Below are positions 10,201 to 17,886 of a stretch of DNA of 64,000 bases, piece by piece. The stretch's first letter is position 1. Every line of letters starts with the position of its first letter. The notes beneath the pieces were generated by a model. That model searched no databases, was not told the DNA's origin, and was given only the letters and a program-made list of their open reading frames with translations. This DNA is from SMWC01 sp045561055 (GTDB taxonomy: Bacteria > Pseudomonadota > Gammaproteobacteria > Steroidobacterales > Rariloculaceae). The translations under genes and the position numbers were made by a program. The stretch is taken from the NCBI GenBank assembly GCA_045561055.1, contig JBJKYL010000018.1, forward strand, positions 22,123 through 86,122. Reading direction: 5' to 3'.

Positions 10201-10808
10201 CGCGATACCAGCTTCATTAAGGGACTCGTCTCGTGAGAGACTGAGACATGGTCGAAATCGAGTTCACGCGCAACGTTTAGCGCACGTTGCTCATGACCAG
10301 GGTAGCGGTAGCCATGAAGAAGGACGATAGCGATACTAGTTATGCCATTCTGCTTAGCAATCTGTAGATCCGATCGTAACTGAACTTCATCTAGTGGTAA
10401 GACGATGTCACCATGTGCCGACATTCGTTCGTGTGCTGCGATAACACGTGTATAGAGCATCTCCGGAGTTTGGATGTTTAGCGCAAAGATTTCGGGGCGG
10501 TTTTGATAGCCGATTCGCAGAGCATCGCGAAATCCTGCTGTGATGACCAGCGCGGTAGAGGCGCCCTGCCGTTCAAGTAGCGCGTTGGTTGCAACTGTAG
10601 TGCCCATTTTTACAGTCGCTACTGCAGCTCCTGCACCACTGAGTAGGCTGTTGATACCAAAAACAGCGGCATCCAGATATCGGTTCGGGTTTTCCGATAG
10701 TAGTTTTAGCGCGGAGATATGCCCGTCTGGCGCTGCTGCAACGATGTCAGTAAAGGTGCCGCCACGATCTACCCAGAAATGCCACCCTTTCTTAGCAGCG
10801 TTATCCAT
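7209..10808 (-). CDS. Fused hydantoinase/5-oxoprolinase (HyuA-HyuB type)
   Basis: About 1,199 residues, the full length of ATP-dependent 5-oxoprolinases, in which HyuA-like and HyuB-like parts are joined. The first ~680 residues hold the actin/Hsp70-like ATPase motifs DRGGTFTD, MGTTVATNALLER, GPAGGV and GFDMGGTSTDVS. The last ~500 are HyuB-like, starting near LEIFNGLFMHIAEQMG and ending PGGAGYGD. The family opens cyclic amides such as 5-oxoproline or hydantoins using ATP; the substrate here cannot be told from sequence. I chose the ATG at 10808 (GGGAA just upstream, family-like start). A TTG at 10862 would add 18 unrelated residues and overlap the EF-G relic. Probably co-transcribed with that relic. 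Confidence 0.88.
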   Translation of the reverse strand: MDNAAKKGWHFWVDRGGTFTDIVAAAPDGHISALKLLSENPNRYLDAAVFGINSLLSGAGAAVATVKMGTTVATNALLERQGASTALVITAGFRDALRIGYQNRPEIFALNIQTPEMLYTRVIAAHERMSAHGDIVLPLDEVQLRSDLQIAKQNGITSIAIVLLHGYRYPGHEQRALNVARELDFDHVSVSHETSPLMKLVSRGDTTLADAYLSPVLNRYVSQVRSGLSALIGKVPLLFMQSHGGLVQADNFKGKDSILSGPAGGVIGMVETGRVAGFDKLIGFDMGGTSTDVSLFDGKLERTSNCKIAGVHLTSPMLHIHTVAAGGGSILKFASARLQVGPESAGALPGPACYRHNGPLTITDANALLGRIQPDFFPCLFGPDGDAPIDLDIVTEQFGALAKTVTAASNQIISPPKVASGFLRIAVEKMANAIRQISVQRGHNPTEFTLCCFGGAGGQHACEVADALGIKTILIHPLAGVLSAYGMGLADLRTLRQSAIETPLVPSYSDFLSNEVDRLESEAGADLCRQGANPQSISFNRSIQLKASGSDTALEIPWKETVKSIAASFHVEHYRQFGFHCNEASLVVESIQVEAIAPVPRAKESPWIDSSGRLEALCYRKIWFNSTWMVTPVYRREQLPCGVSIPGPAIIVENNATTVVESQWQGEIDQHGNLLITRQIPQKITELLSTRSDPIMLEIFNGLFMHIAEQMGILLEQTAHSVNIKERLDFSCAVFDADGELIANAPHMPVHLGSMGESISTVLHQRQEPMRPGDVYMLNAPYNGGTHLPDVTVVTPVFSDTGDEVIFTVASRAHHSDIGGITPGSMPATSRSIEEEGILFDNVTLVSDGVFQEQQIRTLLKRQPFPARNPDQNIKDLKAQVAANAKGVKELSALIARFGLRGVRAYMSHIKNNAEECVRNELTNLREGSSSVELDTGDRICVKISINKEKRTAIVDFAGTSPTSSSNFNAPPSIARAAILYVFRLLVKNDMPLNAGCMKPIEVRLPMDSLVNPAYPAAVVAGNVETSQCITDALLAALNACANAQGTMNNFTFGNDHYQYYETLCGGAGAGLNFDGASAVHTHMTNSRLTDPEVLEWRYPVRLEQFRIREGSGGSGRHRGGDGVVREIRFLEPMKSTILSNRRRVPPRGLNGGKDGQPGRNYLIRATGEIEELGSTAEVDLREDDRFIIQTPGGAGYGD

Positions 10809-10840
10809 ATTTCCCAGTGGTATGCATGATTGGCTGGGGC

Positions 10841-11035
10841 TCAAGCCTCCGCTGTTGGACAAAACTCGTTTTCGAGTTGTTTCTGAACGGGAGCTGGCGC
10901 AGTCTCATAGTGGTCGAATTCCATCGTGAATACGCCTTCTCCACCAGTGAGAGATTTTAGTGTCGTCTTGCCGGACCCGGCATGGCCAACTAATGCAATA
11001 TTTCTGATAGTTCTAGTGTTGTATGCTGAGGCCAC
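10841..11035 (-). pseudogene. EF-G-like (fusA2-type) gene collapsed by an internal in-frame deletion
   Basis: A 64-codon frame made of the two ends of an EF-G-like protein. Residues 1-26 are the N-terminus through the P-loop (NIALVGHAGSGKTTL). Residues 27-64 match the C-terminal end (SLTGGEGVFTMEFDHYE and a few more). Some 600 internal residues are missing, and the reading frame is kept across the join. It starts with GTG preceded by AAGGAGG at ideal spacing, so it may still be translated well. Both ends resemble the EF-G 2 paralogue more than canonical EF-G. It lies 32 bp upstream of the oxoprolinase start. Either a relic or a residual leader peptide; an assembly error is the main alternative. 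Confidence 0.75.
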
Positions 11036-11238
11036 AGATTCCCTCCTTATCTTATTCTAGATTTTCTAATTGTTCTTATACTGAAAATTTGTGTAGCAAC
11101 GATTTGGCTACCAACATTAACGGGTGCGTACTGGGAGGTTATTACGCCGACACCGGCGATTAGGGCCATATTGTTTATAAATGTCCCCTGGCGGAGCCAA
11201 TTCCGGTAGCGCTTAATTAAGCGGCGAACAAGTCGCTC

Positions 11239-11454
11239 TTAGGCGTTCAAATCTGGGATTCGATCACTCTCGAGCTGCGTGATCATATCTTTCAGCATTA
11301 GCTTACGCTTTTTCAAGCGTTTCAACATAATCTGGTCTACGTCCGGGTCGACCACCAACCGGGAAATCACTCGATCTAGATCTTGATGCTCTACACGCAA
11401 CTCTTTGAGTCGCCCCACGTTTTTGAATACCCCAATTTCTATTTTATCTATCAC
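11239..11454 (-). CDS. DUF465 (YdcH family) small protein
   Basis: 71 residues, helical and highly charged, containing the family core LRVEHQDLDRVI and LKRLKKRKLMLKDMI. Function unknown; family members are small coiled-coil cytosolic proteins. The start is a GTG whose G is the last base of the cysQ TAG stop (TAGTG), so the two are translationally coupled. Confidence 0.85.
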   Translation of the reverse strand: MIDKIEIGVFKNVGRLKELRVEHQDLDRVISRLVVDPDVDQIMLKRLKKRKLMLKDMITQLESDRIPDLNA

Positions 11455-12263
11455 TAATCACTACGTACGGGCATAAGCCAGTCACGTTCAGGATCGCCAA
11501 ATGCTAGAAAGAAAGGATTCAGAAGGTCTTCTTTCATGTTATAGCGCAGTTCCTGACCAAGAAGGTCAATCATACTCCCTCCAGCACTCTCTAGGATAGC
11601 CTGAGCGGCAGCCGTATCCCATTCGGAAGTGGGGCCAAGGCGTGGATATATATCCGCCTGGCCGTCAGCTATGAGACATATTTTCAGTGAGCTCCCCATG
11701 AGCTTGAGTTCGTGCTTTCCTAGGACGTCAAGGTATGTTGCAAGTGCGTTGCTTCGGTGGCTTCGGCTGCATACGACCCTAACTGGTCCGGTTTGTCTTG
11801 ATGTCACACTTATCTTTTCTATGGGACCTTTAGCGACCCGTTTTGATGCCCCTAGTTCGACCGCGCCAAAGTATTCAATTTTTTTCGCGGGCGCTAGAAC
11901 TACGCCCATTGTTGCACGATGCTGTTCGATAAGTGCGATATTAACGGTAAACTCCCCGTTACGTTTGATAAATTCCTTGGTTCCATCCAAGGGGTCCACA
12001 AGCCAATAACTATCCCAACTGCGGCGACTGAAAAGCTCGTTAGTAGGAGATTCCTCAGAAAGGATCGGTATAGTCGGCTTGAGCGAACTAAGGCCGTCGA
12101 TAATGATTTCATTCGCACGGCGGTCAGCGTCGGTTAGCGGCGATTTGTCGTCTTTTAATTCTACGGAGAACTCGCTACCGTAAACGTTCATAATGACATC
12201 GCCTGCTTCTGCTGCTATCGCCCTTATATTTCCGAGCAGGGAGGAGTACAAACTCCTTTTCAT
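11454..12263 (-). CDS. cysQ: 3'(2'),5'-bisphosphate nucleotidase CysQ
   Basis: Hydrolyses 3'-phosphoadenosine 5'-phosphate to AMP, recycling the by-product of sulfate assimilation. 269 residues with the inositol-monophosphatase fold. The metal site motif reads DPLDGTKEF, the upstream acidic pair is in ILSEESPT, and the C-terminal signature WDTAAAQAILESAGG is intact. Upstream, a divergent gene (yrfG) shares a 51-bp intergenic region. DUF465 follows with a one-base overlap. Confidence 0.93.
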   Translation of the reverse strand: MKRSLYSSLLGNIRAIAAEAGDVIMNVYGSEFSVELKDDKSPLTDADRRANEIIIDGLSSLKPTIPILSEESPTNELFSRRSWDSYWLVDPLDGTKEFIKRNGEFTVNIALIEQHRATMGVVLAPAKKIEYFGAVELGASKRVAKGPIEKISVTSRQTGPVRVVCSRSHRSNALATYLDVLGKHELKLMGSSLKICLIADGQADIYPRLGPTSEWDTAAAQAILESAGGSMIDLLGQELRYNMKEDLLNPFFLAFGDPERDWLMPVRSD

Positions 12264-12314
12264 TGCTGATTTCGAAACATCATAATTGGATCAAATTTGT
12301 AGCCAGGGACCAAA

Positions 12315-12986
12315 ATGATTGATTCGACATGCACTATTATTCCATGGAATGAGGTCGATACCGTCATGGTCGATATGGATGGTACGCTTCTCGATCTCGC
12401 GTTCGATAATTTTTTCTGGCGCGAACTTGTTCCCTCCCGCTACGCTCTAGATCGTAATCTATCAGAGGAAACCGCTCGAAGGGAACTAACAGGTCGCTAT
12501 GAGGAGCTCGAAGGCCAATTGGCTTGGTACTGCATAGATCATTGGAGCGACGTTCTAGGCATCGATATTAAGGCTCTGAAGTGGGAGCACCGTGACCTCG
12601 TCAGGTATTTGCCCCGAGCGACAGATTTTCTTGCGTTCGTCAAACAGCGCGATAAACGATTATTGCTCGTGACTAACGCACATAGGGACACATTGGCTGT
12701 AAAAACTGCTCAGACTAAGCTTGATCGAAAGGTAGATAGAATTATTTCGTCGCACGACTATCGAGTCCCGAAGGAAACACAAGCTTTCTGGGAGCGACTG
12801 CTTGTAGATGAAAATTTCGATCCTCAGCGGACCCTTCTTGTCGAGGACAGCTTGAGTGTGCTTCAGGCAGCGAGGTTGTTCGGTGTGAAGTTTACTGTTG
12901 CGATACGTCGGCCTGATTCAGGCGAGCCTGCTCGAGAGATATCATCATTCTCCTCGGTTGATAGTATTCACGATCTCACTCAGTAG
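12315..12986 (+). CDS. yrfG: HAD-superfamily GMP/IMP nucleotidase, YrfG-like
   Basis: 223 residues with the haloacid dehalogenase motifs in order: DMDGTLLD (nucleophile and acid Asp), LLVTNAH (motif II), K in VPKETQAFW (motif III) and LLVEDSLSVLQAA (motif IV). The cap region between motifs I and II fits YrfG, which dephosphorylates GMP and IMP. The substrate is inferred from family resemblance only. Divergent from cysQ, convergent with rhlB. Confidence 0.82.
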   Translation: MIDSTCTIIPWNEVDTVMVDMDGTLLDLAFDNFFWRELVPSRYALDRNLSEETARRELTGRYEELEGQLAWYCIDHWSDVLGIDIKALKWEHRDLVRYLPRATDFLAFVKQRDKRLLLVTNAHRDTLAVKTAQTKLDRKVDRIISSHDYRVPKETQAFWERLLVDENFDPQRTLLVEDSLSVLQAARLFGVKFTVAIRRPDSGEPAREISSFSSVDSIHDLTQ

Positions 12987-13042
12987 TCTTCGCTGGGGAG
13001 CAACGTTTTTAGCATAGTTGGGTTTGAGTAGCCTTTGCCGGC

Positions 13043-14353
13043 TTAGTTTCGATTACGCGTGCGCCTACCGCCAGGCTTACCCCGCTTGTTCGGTGGATGG
13101 TTGCTATAGGCGCGCGGTTTTCGTAATCGTCTGGGCGGCATCTTGATTTCGATAAAATTTTCTGGGTCTATGGATTTTACCGGTATCTTTCTCCCAATAT
13201 AATTTTCGATATCGGGTAGCGAGATGGCATAGTCCTCGCACCCGAAGCTAATTGCGTTGCCCGATGCTCCAGCGCGCGCGGTACGACCGATACGGTGGAC
13301 GTAGTCCTGGGCGTCCTGCGGAAGATCATAGTTGAAGACGTGCCCTACGTCCGGAATATGTAATCCGCGGGATGCGACATCTGTGCCGATCAACACGGGT
13401 AACTCGCCCGAATGGAATGCCTGTAACATCCGAAGTCGTTTACGTTGTGGCACATTGCCTGACATCGCCTCTGCGTTTATACCGTTGTGCTGAAGGTAAT
13501 TCTGGAGTCTATCGGCTTCCCTCCGCGTGTTGACGAAGACCAGTGAACGCGCAGAGTCCATCTTACGTAATAGCGTCATTAGTAGAGGAATTTTTTGATC
13601 GTTCGAGGGAAAGTAAATACATTGCTTTACTCGATCGACGGTCATCTTATCCGGCTCAATTCTGATTAGATCCGGATCGTTCATGTGCTCGTATGCTAGC
13701 TCTAGAACCCTATACGATAGCGTAGCGGAAAACATCATGTTCAGGCGTTTAGAAGGATCCGGAAGGCGTCGAAGTACATAACGGATGTCCCGGATGAAGC
13801 CAAGATCAAACATACGGTCGGCTTCGTCTAGCACCATCACTTCTATTTTTCGCAGAGTGAAAACTTTTTGTTTGAAGTAATCTATTAGTCGGCCTGGCGT
13901 TCCGATTAATATGTCGACCCCTTCGGCAAGTATGCGTCGTTGCTTTTCATAATCCGTACCGCCGTAAGCGAGGCCTAGTTTGAAGGGAAGATGTTTGCCT
14001 AACTGAACGGCATCGGCGTGAATTTGTACGGCGAGTTCCCGCGTTGGCGCTAGTATAAGTGCTCGAGTTTCTGGAATTTTAGCCGGTTGAGGTGTCGTCT
14101 CGATTAGCCGGGAGAAAAGAGCAACTAGAAATGCTGCGGTTTTTCCTGTTCCCGTTTGTGCCTGGCCTGCCACATCCTGGCCTCTAAGCGCGAGAGGCAG
14201 AGTCTTGCTCTGAATCGGCGTGCAACGACTGAATCCTGCATCCACAATGCCTTCGAGGAGTTTTCCGGGGAGCCGTAATGAGCTAAATTCCAGCTCAGTG
14301 AGATGGTCTTGTGAGATTGATTGTGTCTCAACATTAGGCGTTAAAACTTGCAA
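13043..14353 (-). CDS. rhlB: ATP-dependent RNA helicase RhlB
   Basis: 436 residues. DEAD-box motifs are all present: Q motif (CTPIQSKTLP), AQTGTGKTAAF, PTRELAVQ, TPGRLIDY, DEAD with following RMFDLGF, SAT, and HRIGRTARAG. The arginine/lysine-rich C-terminal tail is typical of RhlB, which binds RNase E in the degradosome. Assignment to RhlB over other DEAD-box proteins also rests on position: it is divergent from trxA-rho, exactly as in E. coli. RNA unwinding during mRNA decay is the expected role. Confidence 0.93.
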   Translation of the reverse strand: MQVLTPNVETQSISQDHLTELEFSSLRLPGKLLEGIVDAGFSRCTPIQSKTLPLALRGQDVAGQAQTGTGKTAAFLVALFSRLIETTPQPAKIPETRALILAPTRELAVQIHADAVQLGKHLPFKLGLAYGGTDYEKQRRILAEGVDILIGTPGRLIDYFKQKVFTLRKIEVMVLDEADRMFDLGFIRDIRYVLRRLPDPSKRLNMMFSATLSYRVLELAYEHMNDPDLIRIEPDKMTVDRVKQCIYFPSNDQKIPLLMTLLRKMDSARSLVFVNTRREADRLQNYLQHNGINAEAMSGNVPQRKRLRMLQAFHSGELPVLIGTDVASRGLHIPDVGHVFNYDLPQDAQDYVHRIGRTARAGASGNAISFGCEDYAISLPDIENYIGRKIPVKSIDPENFIEIKMPPRRLRKPRAYSNHPPNKRGKPGGRRTRNRN

Positions 14354-14530
14354 ATTAAGTTCTCAACGGTTAAAAAGGCAAATACCTAGGCGAGAGTTCT
14401 CGCTTCCTCAGATACCCATGACATTCCTACACGTTTCATAAGGAAGCATTCAGTAGCAATATTGTGCCTGATTGGGCGCGCGGCGTCACTTTCAGTTCAA
14501 TTGCTTTCGAGCCTCTCTAAGTGACTATCC

Positions 14531-14731
14531 CGGTAGAATAAATCAGTAGACCGAAGAATAGACAGTAGACCGAAGAATAGACAGTAGACCGAAGAATAGA
14601 CAGTAGACCGAAGAATAAATCAGTAGACCGAAGAATAAATCAGTAGACCGAAGAATAGACAGTAGACCGAAGAATAGACAGTAGACCGAAGAATAGACAG
14701 TAGACCGAAGAATAGACAGTAGACCGAAGAA
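14531..14731 (+). repeat. Ten-copy tandem repeat in the trxA leader
   Basis: The 15-nt core CAGTAGACCGAAGAA occurs ten times without error. Units 1-3 and 6-9 are 19 bp (core plus TAGA). Units 4 and 5 (14601-14640) are 20 bp (core plus TAAAT). The tenth core (14717-14731) runs into the Shine-Dalgarno region. A degenerate half-unit (CGGTAGAATAAAT, 14531-14543) precedes the array and contains a -10-like TAGAAT at 14534. The array ends about 5 bp before GGAGG and 17 bp before the trxA GTG. There are no unique spacers, so it is not a CRISPR. Confidence 0.97.
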
Positions 14732-14748
14732 AATCGGAGGACCCGTAA

Positions 14749-15096
14749 GTGAGCGAACAGGTCATACATACAACAGACGATACGTTTGAAGCAGACGTAG
14801 TGAATTCTGAGCGACCGGTGCTGCTAGATTTCTGGGCAGAGTGGTGCGGGCCGTGCAAGATGATCGCGCCCGTATTAAACACAATTGCCGAAGATTACGG
14901 TGACCGTTTGCAGGTAATTAAGTTAAATATAGACGAGAATCCGGTGACTGCTCCGAAGTACAATGTGCGAAGTATTCCGACTTTACTGTTGTTCCAAAAT
15001 GGTACGGTCACGGCTCAGCAAGTGGGAGCCGTGTCCAAAGCGCAACTAACAGCCTTTCTAGATGAACATATCCAGCCGGATAAGGCAGAGGGATAA
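14749..15096 (+). CDS. trxA: Thioredoxin 1
   Basis: 115 residues with the thioredoxin active site W32-C33-G34-P35-C36 in DFWAEWCGPCKMIAP and the cis-proline in RSIPTLLLF. It is the general cytosolic disulfide reductase and in many Gram-negatives also supplies electrons to DsbD. The start is GTG at 14749 with GGAGG eight bases upstream. The tandem repeat array occupies the space immediately before that site. rho follows, an arrangement conserved with E. coli. Confidence 0.97.
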   Translation: MSEQVIHTTDDTFEADVVNSERPVLLDFWAEWCGPCKMIAPVLNTIAEDYGDRLQVIKLNIDENPVTAPKYNVRSIPTLLLFQNGTVTAQQVGAVSKAQLTAFLDEHIQPDKAEG

Positions 15097-15136
15097 GTTT
15101 TTTCAGCAACCTTGGTAAATATAGGTGAGGGGATAC

Positions 15137-16555
15137 TTGGGTAATTCAGCACGCGTTCGGTCGAAGGACGGCCACAGGCATCATCGAGATAATAAGAAGC
15201 GATCATCGCGTCGTAAGAGACCGTCTCGCGAGGAATTTCCGGACGATGAGGCGTTCGAAATAATTCCAGAGGAGGAACTGGAGCAGACGAAGCTGGCGAT
15301 GAATCTCGCCGAGCTTAAGACCCGGCCGGCGTCTGAGTTGGTCAAGGTTGCGCAATCCATGGGTCTTGAGAGTCTGGCACGTTCGCGCAAGCAAGATATT
15401 ATCTTCTCTATTCTGAAAGCACACGCCCAAAAGGGCGAGAATATTTTCGGCGAAGGCATACTAGAAATTTTGCAGGACGGCTTCGGTTTTCTCCGTTCGC
15501 CGGACAGCTCTTATCTTGCTGGTCCGGATGATATATACGTTTCACCAAGCCAAATCCGCCGCTTCAACCTGCGAACTGGGGATACGGTATCCGGACTCAT
15601 CCGCCCACCGAAGGATTCAGAACGCTACTTCGCGATGCTAAAAGTCGGTCAGATCAATCATGATTCGCCGGAGGAAGCCAAAGGTAAAGTTCTATTCGAA
15701 AACCTTACGCCCCTGTTTCCGAAAGAACGTTTGCAGCTTGAGGAGGGTAACGGGAGTACCGAGGACCTAACGGCACGGATCATCGATATGGTTGCTCCGA
15801 TCGGTAAGGGGCAGCGTGGATTGATCGTTTCGCCGCCTAAAGCCGGTAAGACGATGTTATTACAAAACGTAGCTGCATCTGTCGTCGCGAATCATCCGGA
15901 GATCGATCTCATAGTGCTTTTGATTGATGAGCGTCCAGAAGAAGTTACGGAGATGGAACGTACGGTTCGAGGCGAAGTCGTTTCCAGTACTTTTGATGAG
16001 CCGGCAACCCGGCATGTCCAAGTTGCGGAGATGGTGATTGAGAAAGCAAAGCGCTTAACCGAGCATAAACGCGACGTTGTTATCTTGCTTGACTCGATTA
16101 CCCGTTTAGCGCGAGCCTATAATACTGTAGTGCCGTCGTCGGGTAGGGTTCTAACAGGGGGCGTGGATGCAAATGCATTACAGCGGCCGAAGCGATTCTT
16201 TGGTGCCGCGCGTAATATCGAAGAGGGCGGTAGCCTAACAATTATTGCCACGGCGCTTGTAGATACAGGTTCGAAGATGGACGAGGTTATTTACGAGGAG
16301 TTCAAAGGTACAGGTAACCTCGAGATCCATCTCGACCGGAGGATATCAGAGAAGAGAGTTTTCCCCTCGATTAACATCAATCGTTCCGGTACGCGTAAGG
16401 AAGAATTGTTGACCGATGCTGAGGAACTGCAGAAAATCTGGGTATTGCGTAAGGTTCTTCATCCGATGGACGAGCTAGCCGCAATTGAGTTCCTTCTAAA
16501 TAAACTGCAGGATACGAAGACTAATCTTCAGTTCTTCGAGGCGATGAAGCGTTAG
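15137..16555 (+). CDS. rho: Transcription termination factor Rho, with N-terminal extension
   Basis: Hexameric RNA-dependent ATPase that ends transcription. From the methionine at 15299 onward the protein is a standard Rho: the N-terminal helix bundle (MNLAELKTRPASELVKVAQ), OB-fold RNA-binding site (DGFGFLRSPDSSYL), P-loop (PPKAGKTMLL), Walker B (VILLDSITRLARAYN) and Q/R loops. Ahead of it the same frame runs some 54 more codons, first strongly basic (HRHHRDNKKRSSRRKR) and then acidic. A TTG at 15137 has GAGGGG at good spacing, while 15299 has no Shine-Dalgarno, so I include the extension. A GTG at 15125 is another option. Convergent with purD, 17 bp apart. Confidence 0.95.
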   Translation: MGNSARVRSKDGHRHHRDNKKRSSRRKRPSREEFPDDEAFEIIPEEELEQTKLAMNLAELKTRPASELVKVAQSMGLESLARSRKQDIIFSILKAHAQKGENIFGEGILEILQDGFGFLRSPDSSYLAGPDDIYVSPSQIRRFNLRTGDTVSGLIRPPKDSERYFAMLKVGQINHDSPEEAKGKVLFENLTPLFPKERLQLEEGNGSTEDLTARIIDMVAPIGKGQRGLIVSPPKAGKTMLLQNVAASVVANHPEIDLIVLLIDERPEEVTEMERTVRGEVVSSTFDEPATRHVQVAEMVIEKAKRLTEHKRDVVILLDSITRLARAYNTVVPSSGRVLTGGVDANALQRPKRFFGAARNIEEGGSLTIIATALVDTGSKMDEVIYEEFKGTGNLEIHLDRRISEKRVFPSININRSGTRKEELLTDAEELQKIWVLRKVLHPMDELAAIEFLLNKLQDTKTNLQFFEAMKR

Positions 16556-16572
16556 CGGTCGGTCCGGTCCAA

Positions 16573-17859
16573 TTAGGCGCGTTCGCGTGCCATTGCTCTA
16601 TAACCGATATCTCTCCGGTAAAACTCGCCCCCCCAGCCGATTTTCTTGATGGCGTTATACGCTAAATCGTGCGCGACGGTTACTGTATCGCCTAGGGCAA
16701 CGGTGCACAGCACGCGTCCGCCATTCGTCACCACATCGCCATCCTGAGTACCTGTTCCGGCGTGGAATACCTTTACGTTATCGCCCAGGTCTTCGTCGAG
16801 GCCTTGAATGACAGCGCCTTTCCCGTAGCTATCAGGGTAGCCTTTGCTCGCCATAACCACGCCTAATGACGCCCTCGGATCCCAGGCAATGGTGGCCCGA
16901 TCGAGAGAGCCGTTGCAGGCATGTAAACAGAGTTCTACTAGGTCTGTGCGTAATCTTGCCAGTACAGGTTGCGTTTCCGGATCTCCGAAGCGGCAGTTAA
17001 ACTCAACCACTTTCGGTTGGCCTTCTGAGTTGATCATTAGGCCGGCATAAAGAAAGCCGCGATAGATGTTGTTTTCATCTTTCATTCCATTTGCAGTTGG
17101 AATCATGATTTGTTTCATGATTCGGTCATGTACTTTCGGAGTGATCACGGGCGCTGGCGAATATGCGCCCATTCCCCCGGTGTTGGGTCCTTTGTCGCCG
17201 TCATCACGAGTCTTATGATCCTGTGAAGTTGCTAAGGGGAGAATTTCAGTTCCGTCGACGATGGCAATGAAGCTAGCTTCCTCGCCGTCTAGAAAATCCT
17301 CTATCACTATGCTACCGCCAGCATCACCATATGCGTTCTGCTCTAGCATGTATCTGATGGTAGCTTCCGCTTCTTCATTTGTTTTGGCGATGATGACGCC
17401 TTTGCCGGCTGCAAGGCCGTCAGCCTTTATGACTATAGGAGTACCCCGTGACCCAACGTAATCCAATGCGGGAGCGACCTTGTCAAATGATTTGTAAGCT
17501 GCGGTTGGAATCTCGTAGCGGGCTAGAAAATCTTTCGTGAACGATTTCGATCCTTCTAGTCTCGCGGCCGCAGCACGAGGCCCGAAACATTTCAGCCCTG
17601 CCGCATCAAATTGATCTACGATTCCGGCAACCAGAGGTTGTTCAGGACCAATGATCGTCAGGGCAACGGATTCGGTTTGGGCTAGTTCGACGAGAGCATT
17701 TAGATTGTTGGCATCGATGGGCACGTTGCGAGTCTTCGGTTCTGAAGCCGTCCCTGCGTTACCGGGAGCGACAAGAATTTCTTTTACGAGAGGTGACTGA
17801 CTTACTTTCCAGGTCAGAGCATGTTCCCTTCCGCCTCCGCCAACGATTAATACTTTCAT
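16573..17859 (-). CDS. purD: Phosphoribosylamine-glycine ligase (GAR synthetase)
   Basis: Second step of purine synthesis: ATP-dependent joining of glycine to phosphoribosylamine. 428 residues, with the opening MKVLIVGGGGREHALTWK, the ATP-grasp core (VIKADGLAAGKGVI), the GGMGAYSPAP motif and EFNCRFGDPETQ near the metal site. It is last in the leftward dusB-fis-purH-purD run, 27 bp after purH, the normal gammaproteobacterial arrangement. Confidence 0.97.
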   Translation of the reverse strand: MKVLIVGGGGREHALTWKVSQSPLVKEILVAPGNAGTASEPKTRNVPIDANNLNALVELAQTESVALTIIGPEQPLVAGIVDQFDAAGLKCFGPRAAAARLEGSKSFTKDFLARYEIPTAAYKSFDKVAPALDYVGSRGTPIVIKADGLAAGKGVIIAKTNEEAEATIRYMLEQNAYGDAGGSIVIEDFLDGEEASFIAIVDGTEILPLATSQDHKTRDDGDKGPNTGGMGAYSPAPVITPKVHDRIMKQIMIPTANGMKDENNIYRGFLYAGLMINSEGQPKVVEFNCRFGDPETQPVLARLRTDLVELCLHACNGSLDRATIAWDPRASLGVVMASKGYPDSYGKGAVIQGLDEDLGDNVKVFHAGTGTQDGDVVTNGGRVLCTVALGDTVTVAHDLAYNAIKKIGWGGEFYRRDIGYRAMARERA

Positions 17860-17886
17860 CGCGTTCTCATCCTCTACTAACAGGGA

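Noticed and set aside
14531..14731. CRISPR array
   Set aside because: The intervals between cores are a constant 4-5 bases, not unique spacers, and no cas genes are present.
14640..14882. 80-codon minus-strand ORF across the repeat and trxA start
   Set aside because: It is the antisense of trxA plus the repeat; its repeating residues come only from the tandem array.
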